From Athripsodes cinereus (taxonomy: Eukaryota > Arthropoda > Insecta > Trichoptera > Leptoceridae): DNA of 64,000 nucleotides. The notes beneath the pieces are model-generated. The model made no database searches. It was not told where the DNA came from and was given only the letters and a program-made list of their open reading frames with translations. The DNA lies in contig OX388312.1 of NCBI GenBank assembly GCA_947579605.1, positions 5,518,001 to 5,582,000 on the forward strand, written 5' to 3'. This document shows, piece after piece, positions 23,265-35,375 of this stretch (position 1 is the stretch's first letter; the number at the start of each line of letters is the position of its first letter). The translations under genes were made by a program, and so were the position numbers.

Positions 23265-23560
23265 CAGTTATTTCGATTGGAGAACCATTTTAACACAATG
23301 AAACATTGTTAAATTGTCAAAACAAACTTAGTGGAAGAAGTGAGAAAGACATCCCAACGCTTATGGACTGGCCATGAGTTGGCTCAAGTGATCACTTTCG
23401 GTGTCCATGGGAAACGTTCACAAATTGCGCCATTCTCACTGTCATGACATAAGATTCACCAATTGACAAACATTGAATGCAAACCGTAAGAGCGACCTTT
23501 TTTGGGATCTCATATTATATATTACGTTGTGCCCAAATCCAGTTAGTAAATGTATTTTTT
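23265..23560. mobile_element. Diverged copy of the 5.1-kb MITE
   Basis: TCGATTGGAGAACCATTTTA, AGAAGTGAGAAAGACATCCC, AAGTGATCACTTTCGGTGTC and GCGACCTTTTTTGGGATCTC follow the left arm and middle of the 5096-5459 MITE. The inner palindrome is reduced to ACAATGAAACATTGTTAAAT, and the right arm is missing. Confidence 0.75.
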
Positions 23561-23639
23561 TAAATACTATTAACATCAAATAAATTTCATAATAATCAAA
23601 AAATCAACAAAATTTTTTATCAATTTTTTTTTATTTTTT

Positions 23640-23725
23640 TTTAAATATATTTCTGGGTTTTGTTATAAACCCATATACAACCTTATACACCTTTCACACT
23701 AAGCTAAAAGCTTGTGCCGTGAAAT
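23640..23725 (-). mobile_element. SINE tail (second tRNA-type), head lost
   Basis: The minus strand holds CACGGCACAAGCTTTTAGCT, AGTGTGAAAGGTGTATAAGG and GGGTTTATAACAAAACCCAG, the 3' half of the SINE that is complete at 42165-42335. The tRNA-like head is absent, and the sequence departs after CACGGCAC. Confidence 0.75.
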
Positions 23726-24639
23726 TATTACAATGTTAACAAATAAAAAAAAATATTACTTATAAATAAATTAATAAAAAAAATCATCATATTTAGCATT
23801 TTTGTCAAAATATGAATATCAAGTTTGATTAAAATACAAATTACGTGAATCAACAACAGAAATCTATTCGGTGAATTATTTTTCAAATAAGTTAATATAT
23901 AGTCAAATGTATATAACATCCCCATACCTACATTCGCAACATTATATTATACAATCCAATATAACAAATAGGTAATATTGTTGGATCAATAAATAATTTA
24001 TCGGTTCTCTGAAATGTATAGGGCATAAAATCTAGTTAAAAACACACAAGTTCCAGTACACACAAAGCATATATATAATAAACATACAACGAGCTTTTTG
24101 ATCATTTTCATTTGAGAGGAAAAAACTTTGCCCTCTTTTGTAAATACTGAAAATGGTTTAGGAAAGCTCGTTCATTCGTACTTGTTCTATTTTGATTTTA
24201 TGTCGTTGAGTCGATACCAGTTAAATTTAGCTTTGTATAAATGTATAATATTTCAAAATATTGGTTTTTCAGACCGTCAAGGTTCTACTTTATACAAATT
24301 TAAATTTTTCGAATCGAATAACCTTATATTATTATACAATATTAAATATTAGCTGTTTAAATAAACAAATATCAGAATTTTGGAGTTTATTTGATATTCA
24401 CTTTAGAGTACATTGATTTTTTTTCCAAATATTCATATCTATGATTAATCATATTATTTTAAACGAATAATTTTTAATTTATAACTGTACAGTGGAAGTA
24501 CTAAATAAGTGTTTCATTTAAAATAATTTCGTATAAACTTACACCAAGAACTGTCGGTCGAAAATATCGACTTGATTAAGATCATCATAATTTGTTGACT
24601 GCTACTATAATATCCATTTTATTATACACCTATATCTTC

Positions 24640-24800
24640 TTCTTTATCCTCACCTTTATCCTATTTACTTGGAGTCGGCTATCCTAGTTTTCATCTTCCA
24701 AGTTTTCCGGTCCCCTGCTTCTTCCGAGCGCAACTTTGCCTCCTTCAAGTTCCTGACAATTGTGGACATCCAGGTGGTCACAAGTCTGCCTGATCTTTAC
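24640..24800 (+). repeat. Unclassified interspersed repeat
   Basis: TTACTTGGAGTCGGCTATCC, TTTTCATCTTCCAAGTTTTC and TTCAAGTTCCTGACAATTGTGGACATCC are of mixed composition unlike the AT-rich surroundings and resemble a repeat widespread in insect genomes. The family was not identified. Confidence 0.4.
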
Positions 24801-25204
24801 ACACCCATGTATTATTATGTATACCTATATTTTTTTAATTAATCTGCTGGATATGACTATTCCTGAAGAATTAATAATAATTGCAAATTACGTTTATATA
24901 ATATAATAATTGGTATTTAGACTAGAAGTTGGTCTGGGAAGTACAATACTCGTATGACCCTCATTTAGTGAAAATTACTAAAGATCTGAGACAATTTGAT
25001 AGTTAATGGATACTTTAATGATATTAGGATTATTACCAACCTTCCAATTGTAATATCGTTGAATGGGAAAATGCGTATGATGCTTTAATCTCAGTACATA
25101 TCTAGATGTAAATAATATGTTCAAGTCTCCTATCAGTGTGCATAGTTGTAAGCGGCTATCGTAATAATATAATTCTATGAAGAAACACTGAAAAAATCAA
25201 TGAG

Positions 25205-25378
25205 CATAGTTTTCCCATTTAACTGGATTTTTAATACCTGGGTGAGTGAAGATATTAAGAATATTAATTACTCAACAGACACCTCATCCGCACAACGAAC
25301 AAACTGTGCAAACTTCCTTTAGTAGAAGACAGAAAAGGTGTTCCGATGCTTAAGAATCGGCTAAAGCTGGTTTTAACA
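25205..25378 (+). mobile_element. Part of the CAACAGACACC MITE
   Basis: AACTGGATTTTTAA, GTGAGTGAAGATATTAAGAA, TACTCAACAGACACCTCATC and GTTCCGATGCTTAAGAATCG align with the minus strand of the 52.64-53.06 kb MITE. Here the sequence that corresponds to the 52882-53035 insert is absent, so it approximates the empty site. The other half of the MITE is missing. Confidence 0.75.
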
Positions 25379-25399
25379 TTTGTTGATTTTTTTTGATAA

Positions 25400-25445
25400 T
25401 TTCGTAATGGAAATCTTCTACCTAAACACCGACACAGTGAAAACT
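25400..25445 (+). repeat. Orphan hairpin-retroposon tail
   Basis: AATGGAAATCTTCTACCTAA then ACACCGACACAGTGAAAAC matches the conserved tail of copies 3, 4 and 6 with few changes. No hairpin body is recognisable upstream, so it is a 5'-truncated copy. Confidence 0.7.
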
Positions 25446-25461
25446 ATGTATGAATTTATCA

Positions 25462-25695
25462 ATATGCACACACACACACACACACACACCATTACGGCAT
25501 ATCCCACAATTGGGGTAGCCAGCAGAGCAGCTGCATGTAATAAACATGCAGGCCATCTTCTCAGTGATAATAAAAAATAAGACATTCAAAAGGGGTGGCA
25601 AACCTCATCGCTGAATTTGAGATGCAATATGTCTTTATTTTTTCGAACACCTGCCTTTTACAGAACACTCGAAAACTGAGAACATTTATCAATAT
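25462..25695 (-). mobile_element. Long copy of the dominant retroposon, (CA)n end
   Basis: In minus orientation this is the fullest copy: ACTCGAAAACTGAG complement, GGCAGGTGTTCGAAAAAATA, AATTCAGCGATGAGGTTTGC, CACCCCTTTTGAATGTCTTA, CACTGAGAAGATGGCC, ATGCAGCTGCTCTGCTGGCT and GGGATATGCCGTAATGG, then a dinucleotide tail seen as (CA)n on the plus strand at about 25464-25489. No frame of note. Confidence 0.75.
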
Positions 25696-26789
25696 GGCGT
25701 TTCGTTTCCTCTGCCTACCCCAGATTAAATAAATACAGATTGAGATATATTTTTCTAACTTTCGCTTACAATAAGCAAATCAACTGAATAATAAACAGTT
25801 TATTAACAGTAATTTACTGCTTCAAGATAATTCCATATACCTATCTAAGAGCATATTGTGCATAATTATACATACACGTTTTAAGAGTACCAACTTTGGA
25901 ACCTATATTAATTAATTTTATGTCAGATCTTTTAATTATTACTGTTTACATTTTAATTAATTTTCTTGAGATTTTCACAAAGGATGTCGTCATCATACTT
26001 AGCCTAGTATGTTTAAGAATTATTATTTGGAATTAAATAGGTAAAGCAATATTATTATTATTGTATTTGTTGATGTTTATGTTTTTCGTTTGGTTTGCTT
26101 ACACTGTTAACAGTTTAAAATTAAAAGACAAACATAAAGATACATAGTTCAAATAATGATAGTCGTTATCAAAGCAAAGTAATAAAATCCTTTATTATAA
26201 TATTTCGTTTGATCTTTTAGTTGTGTACTAGTATTTTTGAGAGGAACCTAATTGTTTTCAATTTTCAAGTAAAATCTGTATTGGATATATTTTGAAAATC
26301 TTTAGTCTCGAAAGCTTCAAAACATCAATAATTAATTATGCATTTCTCTGTAACATTGTATGTATTATGATTGATGTACATTAAAGAATGAATGAATAAA
26401 TGAATTAATAAAAATTCATGCAGGTGCCTACTCAACAAAGTGAATAAAGGTTAGTACAGTGAAATGTTAAATAAAATGTAGATTTGAATCACATAGACAA
26501 TAATTTATAAAAAAAAAAATATCTCTTCCCCAACACACGTCTCGTAAACTAAATGATCTGCTCGTAGATCTTAGAGTCTTCACCCCATTTAAATTATTTT
26601 AGGTAGTTTTCTCTAAAATCATGTAATGTCCTACAAATGATTGCTACAGTCAGTGGAGTAGTAACTGCATTTGTTAATATTGGTACAATTTGTCCTCTTC
26701 ATGTTATGAAAAACTACTGATTTTTTGCCTCTACAGCATGATTCGTTTGTTTGCATTTTTCCAGTTTTTTTTTTTAAAGATATACCTAA

Positions 26790-26935
26790 AAAAGATATAT
26801 CTAAATACAACTTTATACACCTTTCACAGTAAGCTAAAATCTTGTGTCGTGAAAGGGGAGTTTGCCGGCACCTGGGATCGAACCACGGCCCTCGACATAG
26901 TATATTAAACCTGTGGAGTATCTGGCAAAGGTTTT
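26790..26935 (-). mobile_element. SINE (second tRNA-type)
   Basis: The minus strand contains the box B GGTTCGATCCC (26873-26883) followed by AGGTGCCGGCAAACTCCCCT, CACGACACAAGATTTTAGCT and GTGAAAGGTGTATAAAG. The 5' part of the head has diverged. Confidence 0.75.
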
Positions 26936-27755
26936 ATATTATTATCTCTCACTCCTTTCTGTAAAATTTCGAGTGTCCCGTAAAAGGAAGGTGGCTGTTA
27001 AATATGACGTGTAATATCTAGAATTTTGTGATGCAGCATCCGAATTATAGGAGATGTCGTGATGATATTAAAGTAAAAATGAAAATGAATTTAATTTATT
27101 TTTGTACTTATATTTTGTAATTCATTTGTTATGTAAAGTATTTTTATTTACGTTTTGAAAAAAAGTAACCTTTGTTGTTGATAATATATCGAAAATGTCA
27201 TCTATATTCAACCCACGTTAAATGATAAACCAATTATTATTGTTCTTTACTGTTTGACAAATTTTTCATGGTATCACGATTATAATTTATAAAAAAATGC
27301 TGACAAAACAATCATAAAATACAAAAGCTTTGACAGGTAGAGCCTATCTTGTATACTCGTTTTTGTGATGTTAAAATATGAGTTTAAACAGCACAAAATA
27401 TAAGCAGTGTCGATGGAAGTGAAATTTTATTTCAAAAATGTGTTAAGTATTCAAGCATACTGCATTTTGCTACAAATTGGGTGGAACGGAATACTATAAT
27501 CATACTGAATGGGTGTAAGAACTCCGTGTTTAGTTGGGTAAAAATAATGGCATTTGAAAGTTTAGAATCTCAAGATGAGAAAACAATTCGAATCTAGTTC
27601 TTTATTTGGGAGAAACCATATCCCTGACTGTCCTATGGTCCGAAAATAACCATGATATTTTTCCAAATCAAGTACTACTTTTTCGCCTTTATATTTCGGC
27701 TCTAAACTAACGCAACGCAACCATCAACAGTCCGAAAAACATTATTCTATCAAAC

Positions 27756-30495
27756 GTGTACACTAGGGTGGAACACTTTTGTATGAAAAAATTTTTTTTT
27801 TCGAATATCGAATTGGAATACCAGGCAAAAGTTGCCTTATATAATTGTAAATAACACTCACTAATTTGGAAGTTGTAGCTCAACAGCAAGAGATCCCGCC
27901 ATAGACTTGAAATTTCAATTTTTAAGTTTTTACAGACGCTTTGTTAAGTAGGTACACCCTATTAAAAAATATTATCTAAATATAAAATGTTATGCATTTA
28001 TATGATAAGATTAAAGTTTATTTTAGTTAATAGAATCATTTATTTTAAAAATATACACAGTTTCAGAAAGTTGTGTCGGTATGAATAACGTCATTTTTCA
28101 TAACAAAAATTCTTTTTCGTCTCAAACTTTGGCATGAGCTTTCGAGACGCTAAATTAGATTTTATAAAACCCTATCTTCTTGTCTTATCGCATACACGTA
28201 GAGCTGCTTCTATCACATCTTTTACTGATCTTTCCACAGCCTGGGTGTGGTAAGGCAGTCTCATTAACTCCAAAACCGAATCTCCTCTATTTTCAATAAG
28301 ATGTTGCAACTTCTTATCGGAAATATTCATCAGTATTGAGGTTTCGTATTTATTTTGTTGCCAGTTTATCAAGTCTATGTAAGAACTTGCATTTAAGTCC
28401 ACTTTTGGCACCTCAAACATGCGCGAAACAGAATTTTTATTCACTTGACGAGCTTTTAAAATGCGTCTGGCAGCTAGTTCTCTAATGTGCTTACGCGTAT
28501 CTGTTATCGTACTCAACAACAAGTTTTCTGGATGAGCAAAGTAACTGTTCCGAAATAAAACAGGGTCCACAATCGCTAACAATTCGTTCGACAAATAACT
28601 AGTGCTGTTAATGAGCTTCCAAAAATGTTTTGAACCATCTTTAATGCTAAACCAATTTGACCTGCAAATGATTTAGATCCTGCTATAGGGCTATCCAAAT
28701 AGGAAAACAAAGCATCAATAGCAACTCATTGGCGTATAAGAGACAAATTATCCAATGCAATGGTTGAGATAGTCTATTTTCCAAAAAACCAATCACGCCT
28801 CCCACATTCCCTGTATTTGTGGTTGTTCCATTACATCCAACAGTCATTATACTCTCTGGTGATATATTTTCAGTCGTCAAAAAGCCGTGGATAGCTCTTT
28901 CAATATTTCTCGCACTGCCCGATGTTGGAAACACATACCCAACATAAACAGAACCCGGTTATTTAATAATCGAAACATGTTCCTCTTCTACAATCACTTT
29001 AAATCTCTTCGATCTTTTTAAAACAGTTTTAGCCGTCTGGTTTTTCCTTCCATCAAAATATAAGTCAGGAATTTCTGTTACTCTTTCTTCTGTTAAAATT
29101 TGCTCGCAAACTTTCTGTCTTATTCTTCTGAGTTTCATCCTGCCCACGACGTTAGTCGACTGCGCCTCAGAGTCAGCATCAGAAGCAGAATATAGAACAT
29201 TTATGATACGATAACCGCCACAACTCGGTCTGATACTCCGTATCTATCGCATACAATTGTCAAACTATGAAGACTGGCATCCGTGAGCTTTATAGGCTTT
29301 TGATCCACTTTGTTCGCGGTGTCAAGACCATCTGCGGCCGACGAACAAGAAGGAAGGTCAACATTAGAACTAACTTCAGATCTATTTTGCCTATATAAAG
29401 AAAAGGAAATTTCTTTAATTCTTGTATTTGAATTAAGCCTGATTTCTTGTTTAAGAGCACGTAATCTTCTTTTCTGCAATTTTTTACTCTAGATAAGATC
29501 CGTTCTTCCTAAAACCATTTGTCTGTTAGTGCGTTGGTCTTCTAAAAATATTTGTTCCTCTTTTGGCACTATATTTTCACTCAAACAAGTACAGTTTACA
29601 AATTCTTTACATCTACATACATGCAGCTATGTCAAAAAGCTTTGCACTTTGTATTCTGAATTCTTCTACCTTTCTTTCCTTTAGTTTCTTCAAAGACTTT
29701 TTCAAATTTTAAACAAAATCAAACAAATCAAATCAAACATTTTGAGTGATATTTTTTAAGTAGGTAACTGTAAAACTCGTTTGTGTGTAACAATTGAAAT
29801 AGAAGATTTTATTCACACCTAATTCTAAAATTTTTGTTTCAACTGTCTCGGCACTTTTCCAAAAATGTAGGTTATTTTGTGGTTTTGTTCTTTATTTTTA
29901 AGTCTTGTCGAACCCATTCAAAGAATTTCATAACATTCTCATACGTAAGTAGTATATTCTCCTTGAACTCTGCACTTTCACCAAATATCGGACATTTTAA
30001 CTTTTGTCTTGTAGAAGTCATATTTATACACTTAAAAAACGTAGGTACATCAACTAGTACCTACTGGTGAAAATAATTGACGGGCTACTTTCCACCTTGA
30101 GACAATATTATCGACACTAGTTGAAACGAAAAACTGCAAATTCGTAGATCGAAGCGTGCTGCCCCCGCTTTGTCCCGCACTTTGCTCAACTGTCCCAGTA
30201 CCAAAGTATATTAAAATGATGCAATATTTGATTGCAACTGCTAGTTAACTATATTTGAATATGTTTTTGAATAAAATAAACCTATTTTAATAAGTTCTGT
30301 ATTGTTTTGTAGGCCGCGCAAATAGCCCCTAAATTGTCCTTTTTGTAAATATTCGATGTCTTGTCGGGGGCTCTTACCGTTGTCTGATAATTTTTATATT
30401 TTTAATGCAGGCAATTGATGGCAAAAAGCAACTAAATACAACTATTCCAAATCAAAATTCGAGAAAAAAAAAATTCGTTCCACCCTAGTGTACAC
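27756..30495 (-). mobile_element. 2.74-kb DNA transposon, decayed
   Basis: The ends are inverted: GTGTACACTAGGGTGGAAC at 27756-27774 is the exact reverse complement of 30477-30495, and weaker similarity (poly-T run, CGAATT, TTGGAATA) continues inward for some 30 bases on both sides. Because GTGTACAC is itself a palindrome, the outer 6-8 bases could equally be the target duplication (TGTACA or GTGTACAC), with the true ends at CTAGGGTGG or TAGGGTGG. It contains a broken transposase on the minus strand. Confidence 0.8.
28172..29480 (-). pseudogene. Transposase pseudogene, DDE-type with GCDGT and CxxH motifs
   Basis: Fragments lie in order on the minus strand. An N-terminal part contains LTIVCDRYGVSDRVVAVIVS (29201-29479). 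After a frameshift comes a basic region, SDADSEAQSTNVVGRMKLRR and following (29190-28959). After one in-frame TAA come PGSVYVGYVFPTSGSARNIE, MTVGCNGTTTNTGNVGGVIG and PLHWIICLLYANEL (28958-28683). After further frameshifts come FRNSYFAHPENLLLSTITD, HIRELAARRILKARQ and LPYHTQAVERSVKDVIEAAL (28594-28172). I recognise the series (CDRxGVSDR, GCDGTxxNTG, CLLHANE, HPENLLL, PCHTQAVER) from a family of uncharacterised transposase-like proteins in aphids, Hydra and other animals; I do not know its formal name. The presumed catalytic Asp of GCDGT is Asn here and the His of CLLH is Tyr, so even without the breaks it would be inactive. Confidence 0.75.
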
Positions 30496-30499
30496 AGTT

Positions 30500-31900
30500 T
30501 CCTTTGCAACAAAATGTGTGCGTTGCGAGTGTCGTAAACAAATAATAGGATGGGCTCAATATCATATTTAACAAAGGATATTTATCAAAAGAAGAATACT
30601 ACAAACAATAATTTCTCTATTTTTTTATCACCTTCAAATTGAACATTTACAATATCACATTAATGTAAGCGTTACGACATCAATGGTAGGTAGTTAAAGA
30701 AGATGTCATGACCGCAATACCAGAGAGACTTCAAAGTTCAATGTGTTTTAAGTCTTATTGCGGTTATACTATTACTACTCCAAGTTTTATCCAAGAACGA
30801 GAATGATCCTGAAAACAGCGAGATAACGGAATATTTCCACTTTGAAACTTATGTAGGTACATTTTTTTTCTGTTTCGTAAAGGTACGATGGTGATACTTC
30901 TGAATATATACTAAGGTACTTCAGCTCAATAATGTGTACTTTACTACTACTGAAAACTTTTGTTTAAGCCACGTTATGTTGGATTGCGACAGTACTATAT
31001 TTGCTGAACTTTTATGTAGCTTTGTTTCATTAGGTACCGCTTGACTTATTTTGATAATTACTTTTTTATTTACGCGACATAATTAAGAAAATACGAAGTA
31101 TCTTTGTGCCTTATTTTAAATGGTTATACGGTAACAAGAAATAGGTTATTTTTTTTATTGCGTCGTTTTCTAATAAATCTTGTTTCAGTAAAAAGCACAT
31201 CGAACAAAAAAAGACAAAAGGTTTTTGGTTCTTAATGAACTTAGGAAATTATAGAAAAGAAGTTTTTGTGTTCAATTAAATGATGTTGTTGATGACTTAA
31301 TTTATGAAAGATATCTCTGATGAATGAAACATTAGTCTTTATATTTTTGTAGTTTTTCGACTACGAGGAAAGGCATTATTTTGCTTCTTTCATACATTAA
31401 AAAATATCAAACATTTTCATTAAATAAAATATGAACTTTATTGTTATATAGGTAGCTATTGTTAAAAACAATTTGGTAATTTAGCTGTAGTAGCTGTAGG
31501 TATATATTTAAAAATATTTATAAAGAGTTATATATCTGCATAGGAATAATATACATATATAATATGTAGTTTTTATTTGCTCGCGTACATTTATTAGATA
31601 ATATATATGTAAAATAAGTCGGTGTACTATAAACTGTTTGTTTTGAATTTTTCTTAAAAATAAGCCTTGTTGTACTGTATATTCATAACACCAACTCTTT
31701 AAATGCCCAGAACGATTATTATCGACGTTATCTACTTTTCATTTCTCCCTGAAAACAATTATTTTAGATTCAATGCAATTTCTTTCAAATAATTATCAGA
31801 AAAATACTTTTGGTAGGAGTCATTGAATTAATTACACTTCATTTAAAATCAAAAGCATTAGCATAACAAGATTGTTCATTTATTGATTTAATTAAAGTAA
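30500..31900. other. No gene recognised
   Basis: AT-rich sequence, no repeat identified. Confidence 0.5.
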
Positions 31901-31904
31901 AACT

Positions 31905-32400
31905 ATGCAGTCTTTGGATCCCGATGTTGAGCAGAAACGCAGAATTGAAATATCAAGAGCCACTTTTAATAAGATGAGAGCACTATTCTGCAATGACAAC
32001 CTTAATTTGAAGCTCCGTCAGAGAATGATTAAGTGTTATATCTGGTCTGTGCTGTTGTATGGTTGCGAAACTTGGACACATAAGGTTAACACAATGAATC
32101 GGTTGGAGGCATTCGAGATGTGGATTCATCGAAGAATGCTTCACAAATATTAAGGTTCGTAAAGTCTCATATTTGGGCCACATCCTGCGTGGGGATAAAT
32201 ATCGACTTCTGCAGTTAATAATAGAAGGCAAGATTGAGGGACGTCGTGGAGTAGGAAGGAGGCAGATGTCGTGGCTGCGGAATATACGGCAATGGACCGG
32301 AATAACACAAATGGAAGAGCTGGTCCGCACAGCGCGAGACAGAGAGGCATTCTCCAGAGTGATCGCCAACGTCGGGGGGACCTGATACGGCACTGATAGA
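31905..32400 (+). pseudogene. LINE RT C-terminus and 3' end (5'-truncated)
   Basis: The first frame (31905-32153) reads KRRIEISRATFNKMRALFCN, LKLRQRMIKCYIWSVLLYGC, ETWTHKVNTMNRLEAFEMWI and HRRMLHKY. After a deletion and frame change a second frame (32155-32385) gives KVSYLGHILRGDKYRLLQL, EGKIEGRRGVGRRQMSWLRN, then IRQWTGITQMEELVRTARDR and FSRVIANVGGT. This is the region after the RT palm in the endonuclease-reverse transcriptase LINEs abundant in Bombyx and other moths. About 30 residues between the two frames are missing compared with the family. It ends TGATACGGCACTGATAGAAG then AAG, the LINE 3' end. The catalytic RT motifs are absent, so this is a dead 5'-truncated copy. Confidence 0.9.
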
Positions 32401-32404
32401 AGAA

Positions 32405-33465
32405 GAAAACTATGTTTTTCTCCCTCGCAATTAAGTATTTTCTTTTATGATAGCAATTTAAAGGGTATAATATAATAATATCTCTTTCGAACATGTTGTC
32501 AGAACAAAATATACCAAATAAAATTTCATGATTTTATTGTTGTACAACCATTTGTTAATAAATAGAAGCACTCTAACAATACTATCACAGGTTGCACGTT
32601 TTTTCAAGGAAGTGCACAGTCTTATAATTATTATTTTTGGACAACATTAAAGTGTCGTTTACGCGGCAAAGTACCTCAAGGACACTGTACAATTCATCAA
32701 TTCTAGGACATTAGAAAAATATCTTTGAACGCTTCGTGTTCATGAAAACTAAATTGAATATCAAATATCATTTTTACTAATAGAATGCGAAATATCAGAA
32801 AGTAACAATTAATATTACAGATTATATATTTTCTATTTTAACATTTGACTTTTTTGAATTCTGAATATCATTTAAACAGTGGCACTTATAGTCATCCGGA
32901 AACAAGAAAATTTCATACTTTTGTTGCTTCAGTAGCGAAACTCCATTTACTTGGAACACATTAACGATTACACAACAATACATTAAGGTTATTTAACAAC
33001 CATGGTTATTCTCTTAAATTGTTGTGAGATAAAACATTAGCATGGCATCTATAAAGTTAGCGCGGCGTTTGATACAAAACCGAATGAAATATGGAATAAA
33101 TGTGTCTCGCATAGAAATGTCAGATTATTTCTACAAGAGTAGAGATACGATATTATGATAAGACTGAGTCGCTGCTGAATGAAGCCTTCGATCGATTTAC
33201 TTATCAGTTTTCCGTGACAATTTTATCAGCGAAGATGTTCTAAAGAGAGAAAGTAGTAAGTATGTAGATACTTGTAAATACGCTGACATTATAATTATAT
33301 GGAAATGTGGAAAACGTTTGATTGCAAAAGCAGAATTAGGCATTAAATATTTTATGATACTTTTAAACATAAAAATGTATTGTCATTACATAGATGTACT
33401 CGGTGTTATACTTTGACACACGAGAGCTGAAAGATTTGTTAAGGCATACAATATTTACTTTTTTT
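32405..33465. other. No gene recognised
   Basis: AT-rich sequence, no repeat identified. Confidence 0.5.
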
Positions 33466-33469
33466 TTGT

Positions 33470-33705
33470 TTCAAAGCAAAATTTTGATATCCTATTCTCT
33501 TTCTCTTTTCCGTAAGTTTTCGTGTGTAAAAGGAAGGTGTTCGAAATATAAAAACATTGTACTCTTAAAATTCAGCAATTTTCTTTGCCACCTATTTTGA
33601 ATGTTTTAATTTTTTAATGGCGAAGAGGACAATTTGCATATTTGTTTCACACAGCTGATCTGCTGGCTGACCTACTTGTGAGATGTGTAGTGATGGTGTT
33701 TCCTT
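33470..33705 (+). repeat. Long copy of the dominant retroposon
   Basis: GTAAGTTTTCGTGTGTAAAA, GGAAGGTGTTCGAAATATAA, AAATTCAGCAATTTTCTTTG, CCACCTATTTTGAATG, GGCGAAGAGGACAATTTGCA and CAGCTGATCTGCTGGCTGAC then GTGATGGTG occur in order, matching 25462-25695 read on the minus strand. Confidence 0.7.
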
Positions 33706-33739
33706 TACTAGATTAGGACACAACGCGCAAATGACAAAA

Positions 33740-33900
33740 CTAATCAGATTTTCGATTGGAGAATCATTTTTCCACAATTTCTACAATATCTGTGACAGTG
33801 AGGAAGTCAAAATTGGTAAACGTTGTCCATGGACACTAAATATGTCGAAAATAAAGCATGAAGCCGATTTATTCCAAGGACTTAACGGTTTTACGAAATT
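33740..33900. repeat. Partial copy of the 5.1-kb MITE
   Basis: ATCAGATTTTCGATTGGAGA, ATCATTTTTCCACAATTTCT, CTGTGACAGTGAGGAAG and GGTAAACGTTGTCCATGGAC match the left end and part of the middle of the 5096-5459 MITE. Confidence 0.6.
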
Positions 33901-34728
33901 TTTCACACCCTAAAAATTAACGAAAGCTCGTGCTTTGAGGATTGTATATTGAAGGGTGTATTTGGTTTATAAGTACTTGGAACAAAATATGAAATTCAAG
34001 ATAATATTTTCAAATGGAATTAATTAAATTTACATATAAAACAGTTCACATTATTACACATTTCCAAATCCTGTCAGCCGCTTTACACGAGATAAGAACA
34101 AGAAAAAAGCTCAAAATTTCATAATTGTGTTAAAACTTTTCGAAGCTCTAATCGCGATATGTCTGATATTTCGAAATTTGCATAAATAATCCAAAGGATC
34201 TTATGGAATTTCCTCTTTTCTTGATCCGATGAAAATCCGTTAAATGGTTGCAAATTTCCTGTGAAAGAATTTTGATTTTGCACCAAATTTTATAAAATAA
34301 GAAACTGAATTTTCAATCTAGTCCCCGGAACAGAAAAGGTCTCTCAATTTTTCCTGTAAATTTTCAAGTAAAGGAAAATGTTTAAAAACGGCATGTTTTA
34401 TACATTTTTGTTTCCACAGATTTCATAAATTGTCTCTCTGAATCTGCCTGAAATTAGCTTTAGTCTTCTTTTACACCATTAGCATCTCATGGTTTGCCTT
34501 TTTATTCTGGTGCACTTGATACTTTTGCTCACCGATAACCTTATTTCACATTTTCTTTTACTTTACATACATACAGCATGGTTATAAAATGTTTTTTTTA
34601 CTGGTTAGATACATAAGCTGTTAGAATATACCTACATACATACATACAGAATCAAGAGTAGACTGAAACATTAATATATTGCTCTTAATAATCCATCTTA
34701 AATCCTTTACTCTCTCAGCTTATATTAT

Positions 34729-34729
<1 letters not shown>

Positions 34730-34760
<31 letters not shown>

Positions 34761-34775
34761 TTCTTTCACTTGTAC
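34730..34775. repeat. (TTTA)n simple repeat
   Basis: About nine TTTA units precede a low-copy sequence (34776-34860), a layout typical of a minus-strand retroposon whose 3' tail is the repeat. Confidence 0.8.
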
Positions 34776-34944
34776 AACAGTATAAAAAATATAAGTCATA
34801 AAAACCTACCTAACTGGGCATGAGCCCGTACCAAGGTAGAATGAACCAGTTTTCACCATACTTTGTCTCAGCGCTCAACTTCCTTTACCCTAGTTACTAA
34901 GATTATTTTCCTTATATATTTCCTTTCCTTCAACCATAAAATAA

Positions 34945-35130
34945 CACACAAGCTCACGCACGCACACATACATCCACACACACAAACACACTCACCCTTA
35001 TACACACCCACCCTCACACACATATATATACATACACACATATACAGACATACACACATAATATGTTAAATATACCCATATAGATAACGCCACATATATA
35101 TTCATACACACACTCAGTCACACAGGCAGA
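34945..35130. repeat. CA-rich microsatellite-like tract
   Basis: Imperfect CACACA, CATACA and TACACACA runs. The open frames on both strands here are products of the simple sequence. Confidence 0.85.
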
Positions 35131-35204
35131 TATGTGATCAGGGTCTCAGTGTTTCTGCGGCCCAACTGCCGAAGCCATGCTGTGATCCCTCCCCCAACAC
35201 CAGA

Positions 35205-35375
35205 AGATGTATCTGGGTTTTGTTATTAACCCAAATACAACCTTATACACCTTTCACAGTAAGCTTAAAGCTTGTGTCGTGAAATGGAAGTTTGCCGGCA
35301 CCTGAAATCGAACCGCAAACCTCACATGCATAAGGCCGAGACTCTACCTCCAGGCTACCGACGAACTCAACTCTT
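35205..35375 (-). mobile_element. SINE (second tRNA-type), nearly complete
   Basis: On the minus strand: head GTCGGTAGCCTGGAGGTAGA, GTCTCGGCC, box B GCGGTTCGATTTC, then GGTGCCGGCAAACTTCCATT, CACGACACAAGCTTTAAGCT, GTGAAAGGTGTATAAGG and GGGTTAATAACAAAACCCAG. It matches the 42.2-kb copy throughout. Confidence 0.85.

Noticed and set aside
31308..31340. CTGATGAATGAAAC as a hammerhead core
   Set aside because: There is no stem II between the two boxes.
34863..35069. Histidine/threonine-rich frame and cysteine/valine-rich frame on the other strand
   Set aside because: Both are translations of the CA-rich tract.
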